DNA from: Bdellovibrionales bacterium RIFOXYD12_FULL_39_22
GTDB lineage: Bacteria > Bdellovibrionota > Bacteriovoracia > Bacteriovoracales > Bacteriovoracaceae
Assembly: GCA_001770205.1 (NCBI GenBank)
Contig: MEQL01000041.1
Span: 42,666-106,665 of the forward strand
Reading direction: 5' to 3'
Length of the DNA stretch: 64,000 nt
In this document: positions 54,232 through 63,848 of the stretch, in pieces
Position numbering within the stretch: the first letter of the stretch is position 1
How the letters are laid out: each line of letters opens with the position of its first letter
Notes under the pieces: generated by a model
Told to the model about the DNA's origin: nothing
Database searches by the model: none
The model's input: only the letters and a program-made list of their open reading frames with translations
Position numbers and translations under genes: made by a program

Positions 54232-56934
54232 ATGTCAAAGCATGTTTATTTTTTTGGAGCTGGAAAGGCAGAGGGAAAGTCTGCCATGAAGAACTTGTTA
54301 GGAGGAAAAGGGGCAAATTTGGCAGAGATGACCAATATTGGAATTAATGTTCCGGCCGGTTTTACAATAACAACAGAAGTATGCACCCTTTATTATAAAA
54401 ATAAGAGGCAATATCCTAAGGAGTTGCGAGCGCAAGTTGATTTAGCACTTAAAAAAGTTGAAAAAATTATGGGTAAAAAATTTGGAGATGAAGAAAATCC
54501 CCTTCTTTTATCGGTACGTTCCGGGGCGCGCAGCTCTATGCCAGGTATGATGGAGACGGTTTTAAATATTGGATTAACCTCCAAAACTATTCCGGCCTTG
54601 GCAAAAAAAACAAATAATGAACGCTTTGTCTTTGATGCCTATCGACGATTGTTGATGATGTATTCGGATGTGGTAATGGAAAAGGCCGCAGGAATAGAAC
54701 CGGCCGATGGAGAAGGAATTAGGCCCAAGCTTGAGCAGGCGATGGATAGACTTAAAAAGTCCAAGGGATATAAAAGTGATGGAGAGATGACGGCCTCCGA
54801 TTTGAAAAAACTATGTGAAGAGTTTAAAAAAATTATTAGCGCCACATTAGGAAAGGATTTTCCAGATGATGCTTCTGCTCAGTTGTGGGGAGGGATTAGC
54901 GCAGTATTTCAATCATGGATGGGAAAACGGGCCGTTTCTTATCGAAAAATTGAGAAAATTCCACAGGAGTGGGGGACGGCCGTAAACGTACAGTCCATGG
55001 TTTTTGGAAATACTGGCGAAAATTCTGCAACAGGAGTTGCCTTTACCAGAAATCCAGCGACAGGTGAGAATAAATTTTTTGGGGAATGGTTGGCCAATGC
55101 TCAAGGGGAAGATGTTGTGGCCGGTATACGAACTCCCAACCCAATAAATAAAACAGGCAAGACGGCAGATACGGGCCATCTACTTTCTTTGGAAGAGGCC
55201 ATGCCGAAAATATATAAGGAGCTTTTCACGATTCAACGCAAATTGGAAGGGCATTACAAAGATATGCAAGACATTGAGTTTACCATTGAAGAAGGAAAAC
55301 TTTGGATGTTGCAAACACGAGTTGGAAAACGTAATGGACATGCCGCAGTACGAATGGCCGTAGAGATGGCCAAGGCCGGACTGATTACTAAAAAAATTGC
55401 TTTGTCTCGGGTTCGGCCAGAACAAATAGATGAACTATTGCATCCTAGTGTCGCACCAGAAGCAGAGAAGAAGGCAAGCGAGTTGGCCAAGGGACTTCCC
55501 GCTGGCCCAGGTGGAGCAATGGGACGAGTAGTTTTTACTTCGGAAGATGCCGAAAATTGGGCCAAGCGTGGCGAAAAAGTAGTTTTGGTACGAGAGGAGA
55601 CTTCGCCAGAGGATGTGCACGGGATGCATGTGGCGGAAGCAATTTTGACCGCTAAAGGCGGTATGACGAGTCATGCAGCGTTAGTGGCCAGAGGGTGGGG
55701 GAAATGTTGCATTATTGGTTGCTCTGCCTTGCATATCAATGCTCGCAATAAGGAGATTTTGATTAATGGAAAAGTTTTGCATGAAGGAGATTGGCTTACT
55801 TTAAATGGAACCACTGGCCATGTATATGAAGGACAGTTGGATCTACTACCAGCTGATCCCGATAGCAATAAGAGGTATAAGGAGTTAATGAAGTGGGCCG
55901 ATCAGACCCGTTCATTAAGAGTACGCACGAACGCCGATACTCCTGCTGATGCGGCCTTGGCGCGCAAGTTTGGTGCAGAGGGAATTGGCCTTTGTCGAAC
56001 AGAGCATATGTTCTTTGGGCCAGAACGCATTCGTGCAGTTCGAGAGATGATTTTATCGGATTCTTTAGATGGCAGGAAACGGGCCTTGGCCAAGTTGCTC
56101 CCCTTTCAGAAAGCAGATTTTTTGGGAATTTTTAAGGCCATGGCCGGATTTCCTGTGAACATTAGATTACTAGATCCGCCATTGCATGAATTCCTTCCCT
56201 ATACAGAAGCAGAACTTAGAGAACTTTCTCGCGAAATGGGAGTAAGTTATGAAAGATTAGAGGCAAAAAATAAATCGCTACATGAATTTAATCCGATGCT
56301 TGGCCATAGAGGATGTCGTTTGGGAGTAACCTATCCAGAAATGTATGAGATGCAGGTTCAGGCAATTATGGAGGCCGCATGTGAACTGGCCGTTAAAAAG
56401 GTAAAAGTTATTCCCGAGATCATGATTCCTTTGGTGGGGAATGCTAATGAATTAGCACGCATGAGAGAGTTGGTTATTGCTATCGCTGAACAGGTGCAAA
56501 AGAAGTATAAGAAAAAAGTTGCTTACACTGTTGGAACAATGATTGAGCTTCCTCGCGCTTGCATGGTTGCTGATGAGATTGCCAAGTTTGCAGATTTTTA
56601 TTCATTTGGAACTAATGATCTGACGCAAACAGTCCATGGCCTATCTCGTGATGATGCGGGGAAATTTCTTTCCTTCTATCTGGAAAATGGTGTTTTAAAA
56701 GATGACCCCTTTATTACCATTGATCAGGAGGGAGTAGGTGGGTTCATGAAAATGGCCGCAGAGAAGGGCCGCAAGGTTAAGAAAGATATGAAAATGGGAA
56801 TTTGCGGCGAACATGGAGGAGAGCCTCGTTCAATCGAATTTTGCCATAATCTAGGATTGAACTATGTTAGCTGCTCACCTTTTCGTGTGCCGATTGCTCG
56901 ATTAGCGGCCGCACAGGCCGTTAAAAAAGGTTAG
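54232..56934 (+). CDS. ppdK: Pyruvate, phosphate dikinase
   Basis: 900 residues, the normal size. ATP-grasp half starts with GGKGANLAEMTNIGINVPAGFTI; the phospho-His domain has GGMTSHAALVARGWGKCCI with the catalytic His; the PEP-binding barrel has GLCRTEHMF, RLLDPPLHEF and GICGEHGGEPRSIEF. The MPGMMETVLNIGL segment is diagnostic. It interconverts pyruvate + ATP + Pi with PEP + AMP + PPi, serving gluconeogenesis or glycolysis. Its stop codon abuts the stop of the convergent queC. Confidence 0.97.
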   Translation: MSKHVYFFGAGKAEGKSAMKNLLGGKGANLAEMTNIGINVPAGFTITTEVCTLYYKNKRQYPKELRAQVDLALKKVEKIMGKKFGDEENPLLLSVRSGARSSMPGMMETVLNIGLTSKTIPALAKKTNNERFVFDAYRRLLMMYSDVVMEKAAGIEPADGEGIRPKLEQAMDRLKKSKGYKSDGEMTASDLKKLCEEFKKIISATLGKDFPDDASAQLWGGISAVFQSWMGKRAVSYRKIEKIPQEWGTAVNVQSMVFGNTGENSATGVAFTRNPATGENKFFGEWLANAQGEDVVAGIRTPNPINKTGKTADTGHLLSLEEAMPKIYKELFTIQRKLEGHYKDMQDIEFTIEEGKLWMLQTRVGKRNGHAAVRMAVEMAKAGLITKKIALSRVRPEQIDELLHPSVAPEAEKKASELAKGLPAGPGGAMGRVVFTSEDAENWAKRGEKVVLVREETSPEDVHGMHVAEAILTAKGGMTSHAALVARGWGKCCIIGCSALHINARNKEILINGKVLHEGDWLTLNGTTGHVYEGQLDLLPADPDSNKRYKELMKWADQTRSLRVRTNADTPADAALARKFGAEGIGLCRTEHMFFGPERIRAVREMILSDSLDGRKRALAKLLPFQKADFLGIFKAMAGFPVNIRLLDPPLHEFLPYTEAELRELSREMGVSYERLEAKNKSLHEFNPMLGHRGCRLGVTYPEMYEMQVQAIMEAACELAVKKVKVIPEIMIPLVGNANELARMRELVIAIAEQVQKKYKKKVAYTVGTMIELPRACMVADEIAKFADFYSFGTNDLTQTVHGLSRDDAGKFLSFYLENGVLKDDPFITIDQEGVGGFMKMAAEKGRKVKKDMKMGICGEHGGEPRSIEFCHNLGLNYVSCSPFRVPIARLAAAQAVKKG

Positions 56935-57645
56935 CTATGTGTAATTTGGGCGCTGCTTGTATGGAATGGGATCTTCAAGATGCGCCCTGGCAAAACCGCG
57001 GAGGCGAAGCGCACAGGAGTCACAAATTCCACACGCCTCATCTTCATTAGCATAACAAGACCAACTAGCATGCAGTGGAGCTTTTAGTTCCACTGCTTTT
57101 TTTACAATCTCTTCTTTTTTCATATAAATTACTGGAGTGATGATCTCAATATTTTGCGCTTTGGTACCTTCGCGAATGAGTTGATTGTATGCTTGGTAGT
57201 AAGATGGACGACAATCAGGATAACCAGAAGAGTCTTCATATACGGCCCCGATATATATTTTAGTCGCGCCAATTATTTCACTCCAGGAGACGGCCATGGC
57301 AATAATATGAGTGTTGCGAAAAGGGACATAGCTATCAGGGATTTCTTTTGATTCTCCCTTATACTCTTTTACGGCTATTTTATCATCAGTAAGTGAACTA
57401 CCTCCAATTTGGCGCAAGAAAGAGACATCAATTACTTCTCGAAACTCTGTTGGGACATTATAAAAATCAGCAATTTTATGAAAAGATTGTAGCTCTTTTT
57501 TTTCCGTCTTTTGGCCATAGTTTAAATGCAAGAATGCCAGGCGGTGATGTAGTTGGTGAGCAATAGCGGCCGTCACCAGTGAATCCATCCCGCCACTGAC
57601 TAAAATGACTGCTAATTCATTGCTTTTGTTTTTATTCATTTTCAT
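56935..57645 (-). CDS. queC: 7-cyano-7-deazaguanine synthase
   Basis: 236 residues from the ATG at 57645; a TTG twelve bases upstream and another ATG at 57639 are also in frame, and no strong ribosome site separates them. The PP-loop is VSGGMDSLVTAA, and the zinc-binding CYANEDEACGICDSC near the C-terminus supplies four Cys. It makes preQ0 from 7-carboxy-7-deazaguanine, ammonia and ATP in queuosine synthesis. Upstream lies a 40-base very AT-rich spacer (57658-57696) before the phosphohexomutase gene. Confidence 0.94.
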   Translation of the reverse strand: MKMNKNKSNELAVILVSGGMDSLVTAAIAHQLHHRLAFLHLNYGQKTEKKELQSFHKIADFYNVPTEFREVIDVSFLRQIGGSSLTDDKIAVKEYKGESKEIPDSYVPFRNTHIIAMAVSWSEIIGATKIYIGAVYEDSSGYPDCRPSYYQAYNQLIREGTKAQNIEIITPVIYMKKEEIVKKAVELKAPLHASWSCYANEDEACGICDSCALRLRGFARAHLEDPIPYKQRPNYT

Positions 57646-57696
57646 TTTGTCCGACAAATTTTTAAAACTTCAAATTTAAATTTTTAATTTTTAATT

Positions 57697-59454
57697 TTAA
57701 ATTTTTTCGCATTCAGTTTTGATGAAACTCATCATGTTTTTAGATTTCTCTTTTGCCTTAATTTTATTTTCTTGTAAGCTACCGCTTTTTTCTGCGAGTA
57801 ATAGATAGAATTTTATTTTTGGCTCTGTTCCTGAGGGCCGAAGGTAGAGTTTGGATCCATTTTCAAAGACAAAACCTAGAACGTTACTTTGTGGTAAATT
57901 AATAGTTGTAACTTTTCCACTCTTTAGATTTTTTATTTTGCTACTTTGATAATCTTCTGTTTCAATAATTTTTTCTCCACTTAGGGAGTCAAGTTCAAAG
58001 GCGCGGAAGTGATCCATGATGCGAACAATTTTTGCGGCACCTTCTGCTCCAAGATAATTTAAATTTAAAAGGGTTTCGTCATGAAAACCAAATTTTTCAT
58101 AAAGAGAGTCTAGCGCATCGATAAGGGTCATCCCTTTTAACTTGTAAAACAGCGCCATCTCTGCCAGCAATGCCACCGGGGCAACTCCATCTTTGTCACG
58201 TACTTGATCATGATTTAGATAACCAAAAGATTCTTCGGTGCCGAAAATAAAATTACTGCCATCTTTTTTATTTTCGATTTCTCCCACAACACCACAAATC
58301 CACTTGAAGCCAGTCAAGGTGTTTTCAATTTTTACTTTATAGTGCTCAGCTATTTTTGTCTGCAGATTGGTTGTAACAATAGTTTTAACACAATATGGTT
58401 TTGTGGGAAGTTCAGATCTCTCTGCTAGATTTGAGACAATATAATGCAACATGAGAGATCCAATCTGATTACCACTGAGATAGTGAACTTCATTTTTGTG
58501 TAGCAACGCTACACCTACGCGATCAGCGTCGGGATCAGTTCCAAAGGCAATTTCTCCGCCCGACTTTCTCATAAGTTCTACTGCCAAGGCCAAGGCCTCA
58601 GCATTTTCGGGATTGGGGGATTTTACGGTAGGAAAGCGTCCATCGGGTTTTGCTTGTGCTTCTACTACTAAAAAGTTAGTTAGTCCTAAATTTTTTAGGG
58701 CAGCAGTGCAGGGAACTAGGCCCGTGCCATGTAGAGGAGTGTAGATAAACTTGAGTTTACTTCCTTGTTCTTTGCACATTTTAGGATTGATGGCCTTCGT
58801 TTTAATAAATTCTAGATATTTTTCTACGACATCTTCTTCTACCCAGTGGATATATCCTTTTTTTTCGGCGGCCGAAAAATCCATAAGTTTGATGGCAGAA
58901 AAATCAGAAATATCGTTGTACCATTTGATAATATTTTCATCATTGGGTGGAGTTACCTGACGGCCATCGTTCCAGTAAACTTTATAGCCGTTATACTCTG
59001 GGGGATTATGACTGGCCGTGATCATTACTCCTGCTTGTGCTTTATGGTATCGAACGGAGTAGGATAGGAGGCAGACTGGATTTAAGTTTTTAAAAAGGTA
59101 GGCATGAATATCGTTTGCTGCTAGCACCGATGCGGTGATTTTAGAAAATTCTGTAGAAAAATGGCGCGAATCAAATCCAATGGACACTGCAATTTTTCCT
59201 TTAAAAGATCTTTTTAGTTCTATGGCAAGGGCCTGAGTTGCCTTCATTATGGTATATTTGTTAATGCGATTTATTCCCTGGCCAATTATACCTCTGATTC
59301 CTCCGGTTCCAAACTCTAGATCCCGATAAAAACGATCTATAATTTCCTTGCTGTTTTTTTCCTCAATTAGCTTCTGAATCTCTTTTCGAGAATTATCATC
59401 AAAAAATTTGTTGTTGGCCCAGGCCACCGCTTTTTCCATTGATTTTTCTTGCAT
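57697..59454 (-). CDS. Phospho-sugar mutase (phosphoglucomutase/phosphomannomutase)
   Basis: 585 residues, as in B. subtilis PgcA-type enzymes. Catalytic phosphoserine motif MITASHNPPEYNGYK (about residues 140-155), metal loop GTDPDADRVG, sugar-binding GTEESFGY and phosphate-binding RPSGTEPKIKFY are all intact. It interconverts hexose 1- and 6-phosphates for glycogen or cell-wall sugar supply. The ATG at 59454 has a second in-frame ATG five codons on (MEKAVAWANNKFF), which is also plausible. Confidence 0.92.
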   Translation of the reverse strand: MQEKSMEKAVAWANNKFFDDNSRKEIQKLIEEKNSKEIIDRFYRDLEFGTGGIRGIIGQGINRINKYTIMKATQALAIELKRSFKGKIAVSIGFDSRHFSTEFSKITASVLAANDIHAYLFKNLNPVCLLSYSVRYHKAQAGVMITASHNPPEYNGYKVYWNDGRQVTPPNDENIIKWYNDISDFSAIKLMDFSAAEKKGYIHWVEEDVVEKYLEFIKTKAINPKMCKEQGSKLKFIYTPLHGTGLVPCTAALKNLGLTNFLVVEAQAKPDGRFPTVKSPNPENAEALALAVELMRKSGGEIAFGTDPDADRVGVALLHKNEVHYLSGNQIGSLMLHYIVSNLAERSELPTKPYCVKTIVTTNLQTKIAEHYKVKIENTLTGFKWICGVVGEIENKKDGSNFIFGTEESFGYLNHDQVRDKDGVAPVALLAEMALFYKLKGMTLIDALDSLYEKFGFHDETLLNLNYLGAEGAAKIVRIMDHFRAFELDSLSGEKIIETEDYQSSKIKNLKSGKVTTINLPQSNVLGFVFENGSKLYLRPSGTEPKIKFYLLLAEKSGSLQENKIKAKEKSKNMMSFIKTECEKI

Positions 59455-59604
59455 GCAATGTCCGTTTGTTAGCGATCGAATATGATCGAAATTATCTATG
59501 AGTAGATTTTAAATATTCTATTGAATTTTCTCAGAATAATTGCATTATAGCAAATTAGAAATTACTATGTTTGGACTTAGTTTTAACCAACGCAAGGAGA
59601 TTTT

Positions 59605-59853
59605 ATGGCCAATCCAAAAGCAAAAAATGCAAAAAATGTTGAGGGGAGCTGGTTTTGTACTTCCCCAGATGATGATGGAGGTGAAGGATGTATTGCATGT
59701 AATGTTTGCTACTCAAATGCACCAGATTTTTTTGCAGAAGATGGTGATGGGAACGCTTACGTTCATAAGCAGCCGGAGAGTGCTGCCGATATTCAAGCAT
59801 GCCAAGAGCAGATGGATGCTTGCCCGGTTTCTTCTATTGGTAATGACGGCTAG
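59605..59853 (+). CDS. Ferredoxin, single [4Fe-4S] or [3Fe-4S] type
   Basis: 82 residues with AAGGAG seven bases before the ATG. Cluster ligands are CIACNVC (about residues 28-34) and a distal CPVSSIG near the C-terminus, an arrangement of one cluster as in small bacterial ferredoxins. The sequence is very acidic (TSPDDDGGEG), giving a low-potential electron carrier. Upstream, TTGAAT and TTATAG spaced 18 bases apart may be its promoter. An overlapping longer ORF in another frame was rejected. Confidence 0.87.
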   Translation: MANPKAKNAKNVEGSWFCTSPDDDGGEGCIACNVCYSNAPDFFAEDGDGNAYVHKQPESAADIQACQEQMDACPVSSIGNDG

Positions 59854-59963
59854 TTTATAGCGGCACTCTTGAAATTTTCAAATTGTATTCTTAAGCGTTT
59901 AGAGTAGAATCTATTCTAGTTGTTTATTATTAATTTTATCAATTTTATCTTGAGAGGTTAAGG

Positions 59964-61277
59964 ATGGATCCAACACCATTACAGATCATTGGAACAACAT
60001 TGTTTGCTATTGCAGTATTACATACCTTTGTGGTTAATTATTTTCAAAAATTGGCCCACAAATATCCTGAGGGATCAATAATGGAAAACATTTTCCATTT
60101 CCTTGGAGAGGTCGAGGCAGTTTTTGGCATGTGGGCAGTGGTTTTTTTAGGTTTTTATACTTTCTATGAAGGATTTATGGTTACCGATGAAGCACATAAT
60201 CTCATCGGCGGTGCTGTTCATTACATCAATTCCCAAAATTACACTGAGCCGGCCTTTGTATTTGTGATTATGTGTATGGCCGGAACGCGGCCAATTATAT
60301 TTTTGGCCGGTAGGGCCATCTTTTTTGTGGCAAAAATATTGCCGGTTCCTCCTCGCATGGCATTTTATATTTCCACTCTTATATTGGGCCCGTTACTTGG
60401 TTCCTTTATAACTGAGCCAGCGGCCATGACGGTTACCGCATTAATTCTGTTAGAAAATTTTTATGAAAAAAATATGTCTAGCAAATTTAAGTATGCCACC
60501 ATTGGCGCGCTCTTTGTAAACGTCTCTATTGGTGGAACACTTAGTCACTTTGCCGCCCCGCCAGTGTTAATGGTGGCCGGAAAGTGGCACTGGGGCATGG
60601 CGCATATGTTTGGTAACTTTGGCTATAAAGCGGCAGTGTCAGTAATGGTGACAACGGTGTTAACTGCTATCGCCTTTAGAAAAGAGTTGGCCGGAGAGTT
60701 TATTTCTAAAAAGGCCGATAGTGGACAGATGACTCCAACTTGGTGGATAATTTTAGTACATGTTCTCTTTTTAGTTATGGTCGTTTATACCGTGCACTAT
60801 ATGTCTTTTTTCTTAGGACTCTTTTTATTTTTTCTTGGGTTTACAAAAATCACTAGTGAATATCAAGACAAGATGAAAATTAGGGACTCTCTGATGGTTG
60901 GATTTTTTCTAGGTGGGTTAGTGACGCTGGGATCGATGCAATCGTGGTGGCTGCAGATAGTTTTAACTCAAATGGGAGATTTTGTCCTGTTTTTGGGAGC
61001 GACGGCCCTTACCGCAATAACAGACAATGCGGCATTAACCTACTTGGGCTCATTGGTTGAATTAACTGATAGTGCCAAGTTTAATCTAGTCGCAGGGGCA
61101 GTGGCCGGAGGGGGATTGACTGTTATTGCTAATGCGCCTAATCCCGCTGGTTATGGAATTTTAAAAGGTTCTTTTGGAAAAGAAGGTATTCATCCGGGTA
61201 AATTATTTTTAGGTGCCTTTATCCCCACCATCATCGATATGATTTGCCTACAGGTTCTCCCACATATTCATTTTTAA
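59964..61277 (+). CDS. Putative Na+/H+ antiporter (DUF1504 family)
   Basis: 437 residues, about eleven to twelve membrane segments. The family pattern includes the N-terminal HFLGEVEAVFGMWA, MAGTRPIIFLAGRAIFF, EPAAMTVTALILLENFY, GGTLSHFAAPPVLMVAGKWHWG and AITDNAALTYLGSLV, which match the putative Na+/H+ antiporter family. Acidic residues in membrane helices are likely ion-binding. Monocistronic, between the ferredoxin and tRNA genes. Confidence 0.85.
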   Translation: MDPTPLQIIGTTLFAIAVLHTFVVNYFQKLAHKYPEGSIMENIFHFLGEVEAVFGMWAVVFLGFYTFYEGFMVTDEAHNLIGGAVHYINSQNYTEPAFVFVIMCMAGTRPIIFLAGRAIFFVAKILPVPPRMAFYISTLILGPLLGSFITEPAAMTVTALILLENFYEKNMSSKFKYATIGALFVNVSIGGTLSHFAAPPVLMVAGKWHWGMAHMFGNFGYKAAVSVMVTTVLTAIAFRKELAGEFISKKADSGQMTPTWWIILVHVLFLVMVVYTVHYMSFFLGLFLFFLGFTKITSEYQDKMKIRDSLMVGFFLGGLVTLGSMQSWWLQIVLTQMGDFVLFLGATALTAITDNAALTYLGSLVELTDSAKFNLVAGAVAGGGLTVIANAPNPAGYGILKGSFGKEGIHPGKLFLGAFIPTIIDMICLQVLPHIHF

Positions 61278-61313
61278 AAGTGACAATCAGCAGATAGCGA
61301 TGTGTAGATATTG

Positions 61314-61335
61314 GCGTGACAAATCAAAGTCACGC
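61314..61335. other. Stem-loop between antiporter gene and tRNA
   Basis: GCGTGAC (61314-61320) and GTCACGC (61329-61335) form a perfect 7-bp stem with an 8-base loop, 37 bases after the antiporter stop. No T-run follows, so it is at best a weak terminator. Confidence 0.4.
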
Positions 61336-61366
61336 TAGTACTATTTTCCAAAACATTTCATCATGT

Positions 61367-61443
61367 CGGGCCGTAGCGCAGTCTGGTAGCGCACACGTCT
61401 GGGGGGCGTGTGGTCGCTGGTTCGAATCCAGTCGGCCCGACCA
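61367..61443 (+). tRNA. tRNA-Pro (anticodon GGG)
   Basis: A full cloverleaf folds by hand: acceptor CGGGCCG (61367-61373) pairs with CGGCCCG (61433-61439), D stem GCGC/GCGC, anticodon stem of five pairs (one G-U), loop CTGGGGG with GGG at 61401-61403, T stem GCTGG/CCAGT with TTCGAAT loop. Discriminator A and CCA are encoded. GGG reads CCC/CCU codons. Confidence 0.97.
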
Positions 61444-61482
61444 TTTTCGCACCCCTAAAATTACCAAAAAATTTTTTTATCA

Positions 61483-61506
61483 GAGATTACAAACACCTGT
61501 AATCTC
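61483..61506 (+). terminator. Hairpin downstream of tRNA-Pro
   Basis: GAGATTACA (61483-61491) pairs perfectly with TGTAATCTC (61498-61506) across a six-base loop, followed by ATTTTATC. It lies 40 bases after the tRNA CCA end and could terminate its transcript. The stem is AT-rich and the T-run short. Confidence 0.5.
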
Positions 61507-61566
61507 ATTTTATCAACATGTTACTTAAGTCGAATATTTCAGAAAATTTCAATCTATTTCCCGTCT

Positions 61567-61599
61567 TGGTGTCCAGATGGTGTCCGTTTGGTGTCCGCG
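61567..61599. repeat. Three tandem 11-bp repeats (TGGTGTCC core) after tRNA-Pro
   Basis: TGGTGTCC occurs at 61567-61574, 61578-61585 and 61589-61596, an exact 11-base period, so the copies lie on one face of the helix. It is in the gap between the tRNA and the papain-like protease gene. It may be a regulatory array or the arm sites of a lost integrase; no ORF of length crosses it. The remaining sequence of this gap shows nothing else to me. Confidence 0.6.
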
Positions 61600-61714
61600 A
61601 TTTAGTATAAAAATCACTCTCAAAAAGCGAACCGTGAAGCCCAACGTGTTCAACGCCATTGCTTTCTATCACTTTAAGGTTCAAAATATATCACAAATAG
61701 TTTGGAGGTTTTTA

Positions 61715-62569
61715 ATGCGCCTTTTTGTTATATTTTCTCTACCATTATTGTTGTTTATATTATCATCAAATTCCAGTGAAGCAAACGTTGTCAATCTACG
61801 GGAGCAAATGCCCAATATAAAGGGCCAAGGGAACAGAGGAACATGCAGCGTTTTTGCGGCAACATCAATAATGGAATTCTTGGTACAGCAATATGAGGGA
61901 CGATACATTAATCTTTCTGAAGAATATAATTATTGGGTAGCAAAAAAGTACACACTAATAAACCCATTGCTGGAAACGTATAAAGGTGTTGATGCTTTAG
62001 CTGGTTATCTAGCGATGGAAGGATATACTTATGGAAGTGTCTCAGAGTTAGATTTTCCATATCATTATCAAAATCGATTCCAGAGCAATGATCCACTTTG
62101 TATAAAAGCAGAAGATAGTTACGTTAACGAATGCTTCACTTTTGAACCACCAGAAAATATCCCACTACTGCCTTATAAGCTCAAAATTCAGTATATTTCA
62201 CGCGAAGAAATAGGCAATTTCATTCTCGCTCAAAAAAGGCCGGCGCTAATTAATATTAAATGGTGTTATGACGCTGTTGATAAAGTTACTGGCATAATTA
62301 GAATGCCAACTGAGGCCGATTTAAAAAATTGTGGCGGACATGTAATTACTTTGGTTGGGTTTGACAGCGAGAAGAAAGAATTCATTTTCAGAAATTCTTG
62401 GGGTGAAGAGTGGGGTGATCATGGATATGGTTATATTCCTGAACAATATATTATTGATTATTGTGAAACTTGCTCTCGCATTAGACATTTGAATGACTAT
62501 AGTGAAAATGAGCAAGAACTTTATCTTAAGGCCAGTAAAGGAATTTCGGGAGAATTGATCAGAGAATGA
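61715..62569 (+). CDS. Exported papain-family (C1) cysteine protease
   Basis: 284 residues from the ATG at 61715 with GGAGG upstream; the longer frame from 61577 has no site and no signal. Signal peptide about 1-25 (SSNSSEANV). Active-site segment NIKGQGNRGTCSVFAATSIMEF has the oxyanion Gln and nucleophile Cys; His in GGHVITLVGFD; Asn in RNSWGEEWGDHGYGY, which is the classic C1 ending. It starts an accessory-looking cluster after tRNA-Pro. Its leader GGAGGTTTTTAATGCG is shared with the gene at 63401. Confidence 0.84.
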   Translation: MRLFVIFSLPLLLFILSSNSSEANVVNLREQMPNIKGQGNRGTCSVFAATSIMEFLVQQYEGRYINLSEEYNYWVAKKYTLINPLLETYKGVDALAGYLAMEGYTYGSVSELDFPYHYQNRFQSNDPLCIKAEDSYVNECFTFEPPENIPLLPYKLKIQYISREEIGNFILAQKRPALINIKWCYDAVDKVTGIIRMPTEADLKNCGGHVITLVGFDSEKKEFIFRNSWGEEWGDHGYGYIPEQYIIDYCETCSRIRHLNDYSENEQELYLKASKGISGELIRE

Positions 62570-62582
62570 GAAAACAAACCAA

Positions 62583-63323
62583 GTGAGATATTTAACATTT
62601 AAAAAAAAAGATGTCATTTTCAAAAGAAATCTGAAGCAGATTACCACCGATCTTTATAGTATGGTGCAGGCCATAGAAGTGAAAAATGAGTTTTTGGCAA
62701 CTATTATAACAACTGACAACTGGATTTTAACGAAAGTGCTGTTACAAAATTGCCACTATCAGTTTTACGTTGATGATTCTCTGGTTGTTGTTTCTGATCG
62801 AGAATTTTTACTATTCATTCCATCATTTTCCGTAGTGCAGTTTTTGATCAGTCCCGGCATGTCATTTACATTTGGGTATTCTTCACCGCTGCCTGGGTTG
62901 GCCTCGCATCCTCTTGTTGCGACTGGTGTAAAATTAAAAGCCGTTGTGGAGAGTGGATTTAAACCCGAATTATTAAAAAATGCTAAAGTCATTTCCGTAA
63001 CTCGATGTTCAAAACCATCGGCACTTGGCCTTGCTGCAAAAAAGCTGATTGATTCATCCCTACTTGCTTCAATTTCTTTAGGAATGGTGGCACATCGACT
63101 GAATACTAGTCCTGAGGTTCTTAGCCGAACATTCCGTCGAGATTTTGGACTCACACCTATCGAGTATAGATCACGTGTCCGAATTAACTCGGCGATAAAT
63201 CTTCTGGTTAATGGCGCAAACATTTTAGAAACTGCTTTTGATGTCGGTTTCAATGATCTATCGCGCTTTTATAAGCAGTTTCAAAAAATCACGGCCCTCT
63301 CTCCAGGCAAATATAAATTGTAA
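62583..63323 (+). CDS. AraC-family transcriptional regulator
   Basis: 246 residues from a GTG at 62583; no clear ribosome site, so the start is uncertain. The C-terminal ~100 residues hold the double HTH: SLGMVAHRLNTSPEVLSRTFRRDFGLTPIEYRSRVRI and LETAFDVGFNDLSRFYKQFQKI, the standard AraC signature. The N-terminal half has no recognisable ligand-binding cupin. It lies 13 bases after the protease gene and likely controls this cluster. Confidence 0.87.
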   Translation: MRYLTFKKKDVIFKRNLKQITTDLYSMVQAIEVKNEFLATIITTDNWILTKVLLQNCHYQFYVDDSLVVVSDREFLLFIPSFSVVQFLISPGMSFTFGYSSPLPGLASHPLVATGVKLKAVVESGFKPELLKNAKVISVTRCSKPSALGLAAKKLIDSSLLASISLGMVAHRLNTSPEVLSRTFRRDFGLTPIEYRSRVRINSAINLLVNGANILETAFDVGFNDLSRFYKQFQKITALSPGKYKL

Positions 63324-63400
63324 AAGATCAAAAAACGCCAAGACATGATCTGGGAGGGCTGATAATTTTGCATTATAACCAAACCTTAAGGAGGTTTTTA

Positions 63401-63826
63401 ATGCGAAATTTTTTATTAATTAGTTTGATACTTATTGGAATTACTTCTGCTTTTGCCGACGATCAAGAAGTGGTGTACTCACAAATGATACAGACTTTTG
63501 ATCAGATCGAGTCCGTTCAATTTGATGATTGTAGCGTCACTTACTATAAAGACAAAATGATTTCACTCTCTGATGGAGAAATTTCTAACAGCATAACATT
63601 GGAGATACCTAATCGTGATCTAAACCATAAAGCTATCAACTATTCGACCTACTCTGATCTAGAAGGAAGGCATGAGATTTACAAGTATACGTTTTATAAT
63701 TACACCCCCACCGAACTTATTGTAGAAGTGCTAAATGGTCACTTGGGCCAACTCCAAATTGACCAATATGTTCCACATTTTCCGTTCCCAGTGGAGTCGG
63801 TACAATGTTACACCTCCGAAAAATGA
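63401..63826 (+). CDS. Small exported protein (hypothetical)
   Basis: 141 residues from the ATG at 63401 (AAGGAGG upstream). Signal peptide about 1-19 (SAFADD). The mature part is polar with three Tyr-rich strands and two Cys (DDCSVTYY, VQCYTS). I do not recognise a family. It shares its leader with the papain-like protease gene. Confidence 0.65.
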   Translation: MRNFLLISLILIGITSAFADDQEVVYSQMIQTFDQIESVQFDDCSVTYYKDKMISLSDGEISNSITLEIPNRDLNHKAINYSTYSDLEGRHEIYKYTFYNYTPTELIVEVLNGHLGQLQIDQYVPHFPFPVESVQCYTSEK

Positions 63827-63848
63827 TAAAAAAAATGCACGGAGAATA

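Noticed and set aside
59540..59860. A 106-codon ORF overlapping the ferredoxin in another frame
   Set aside because: The ferredoxin frame has a strong ribosome site and intact cluster Cys residues; the other frame has no recognisable features.
61567..61650. Remnant of a tyrosine integrase C-terminus on the minus strand at the TGGTGTCC repeats
   Set aside because: The minus-strand frame through the repeats is stopped within a few codons on the upstream side; not enough coding sequence to support it.
62765..63253. A 162-codon antisense ORF within the AraC-type gene
   Set aside because: It is a shadow of the clear AraC HTH coding frame and has no ribosome site.
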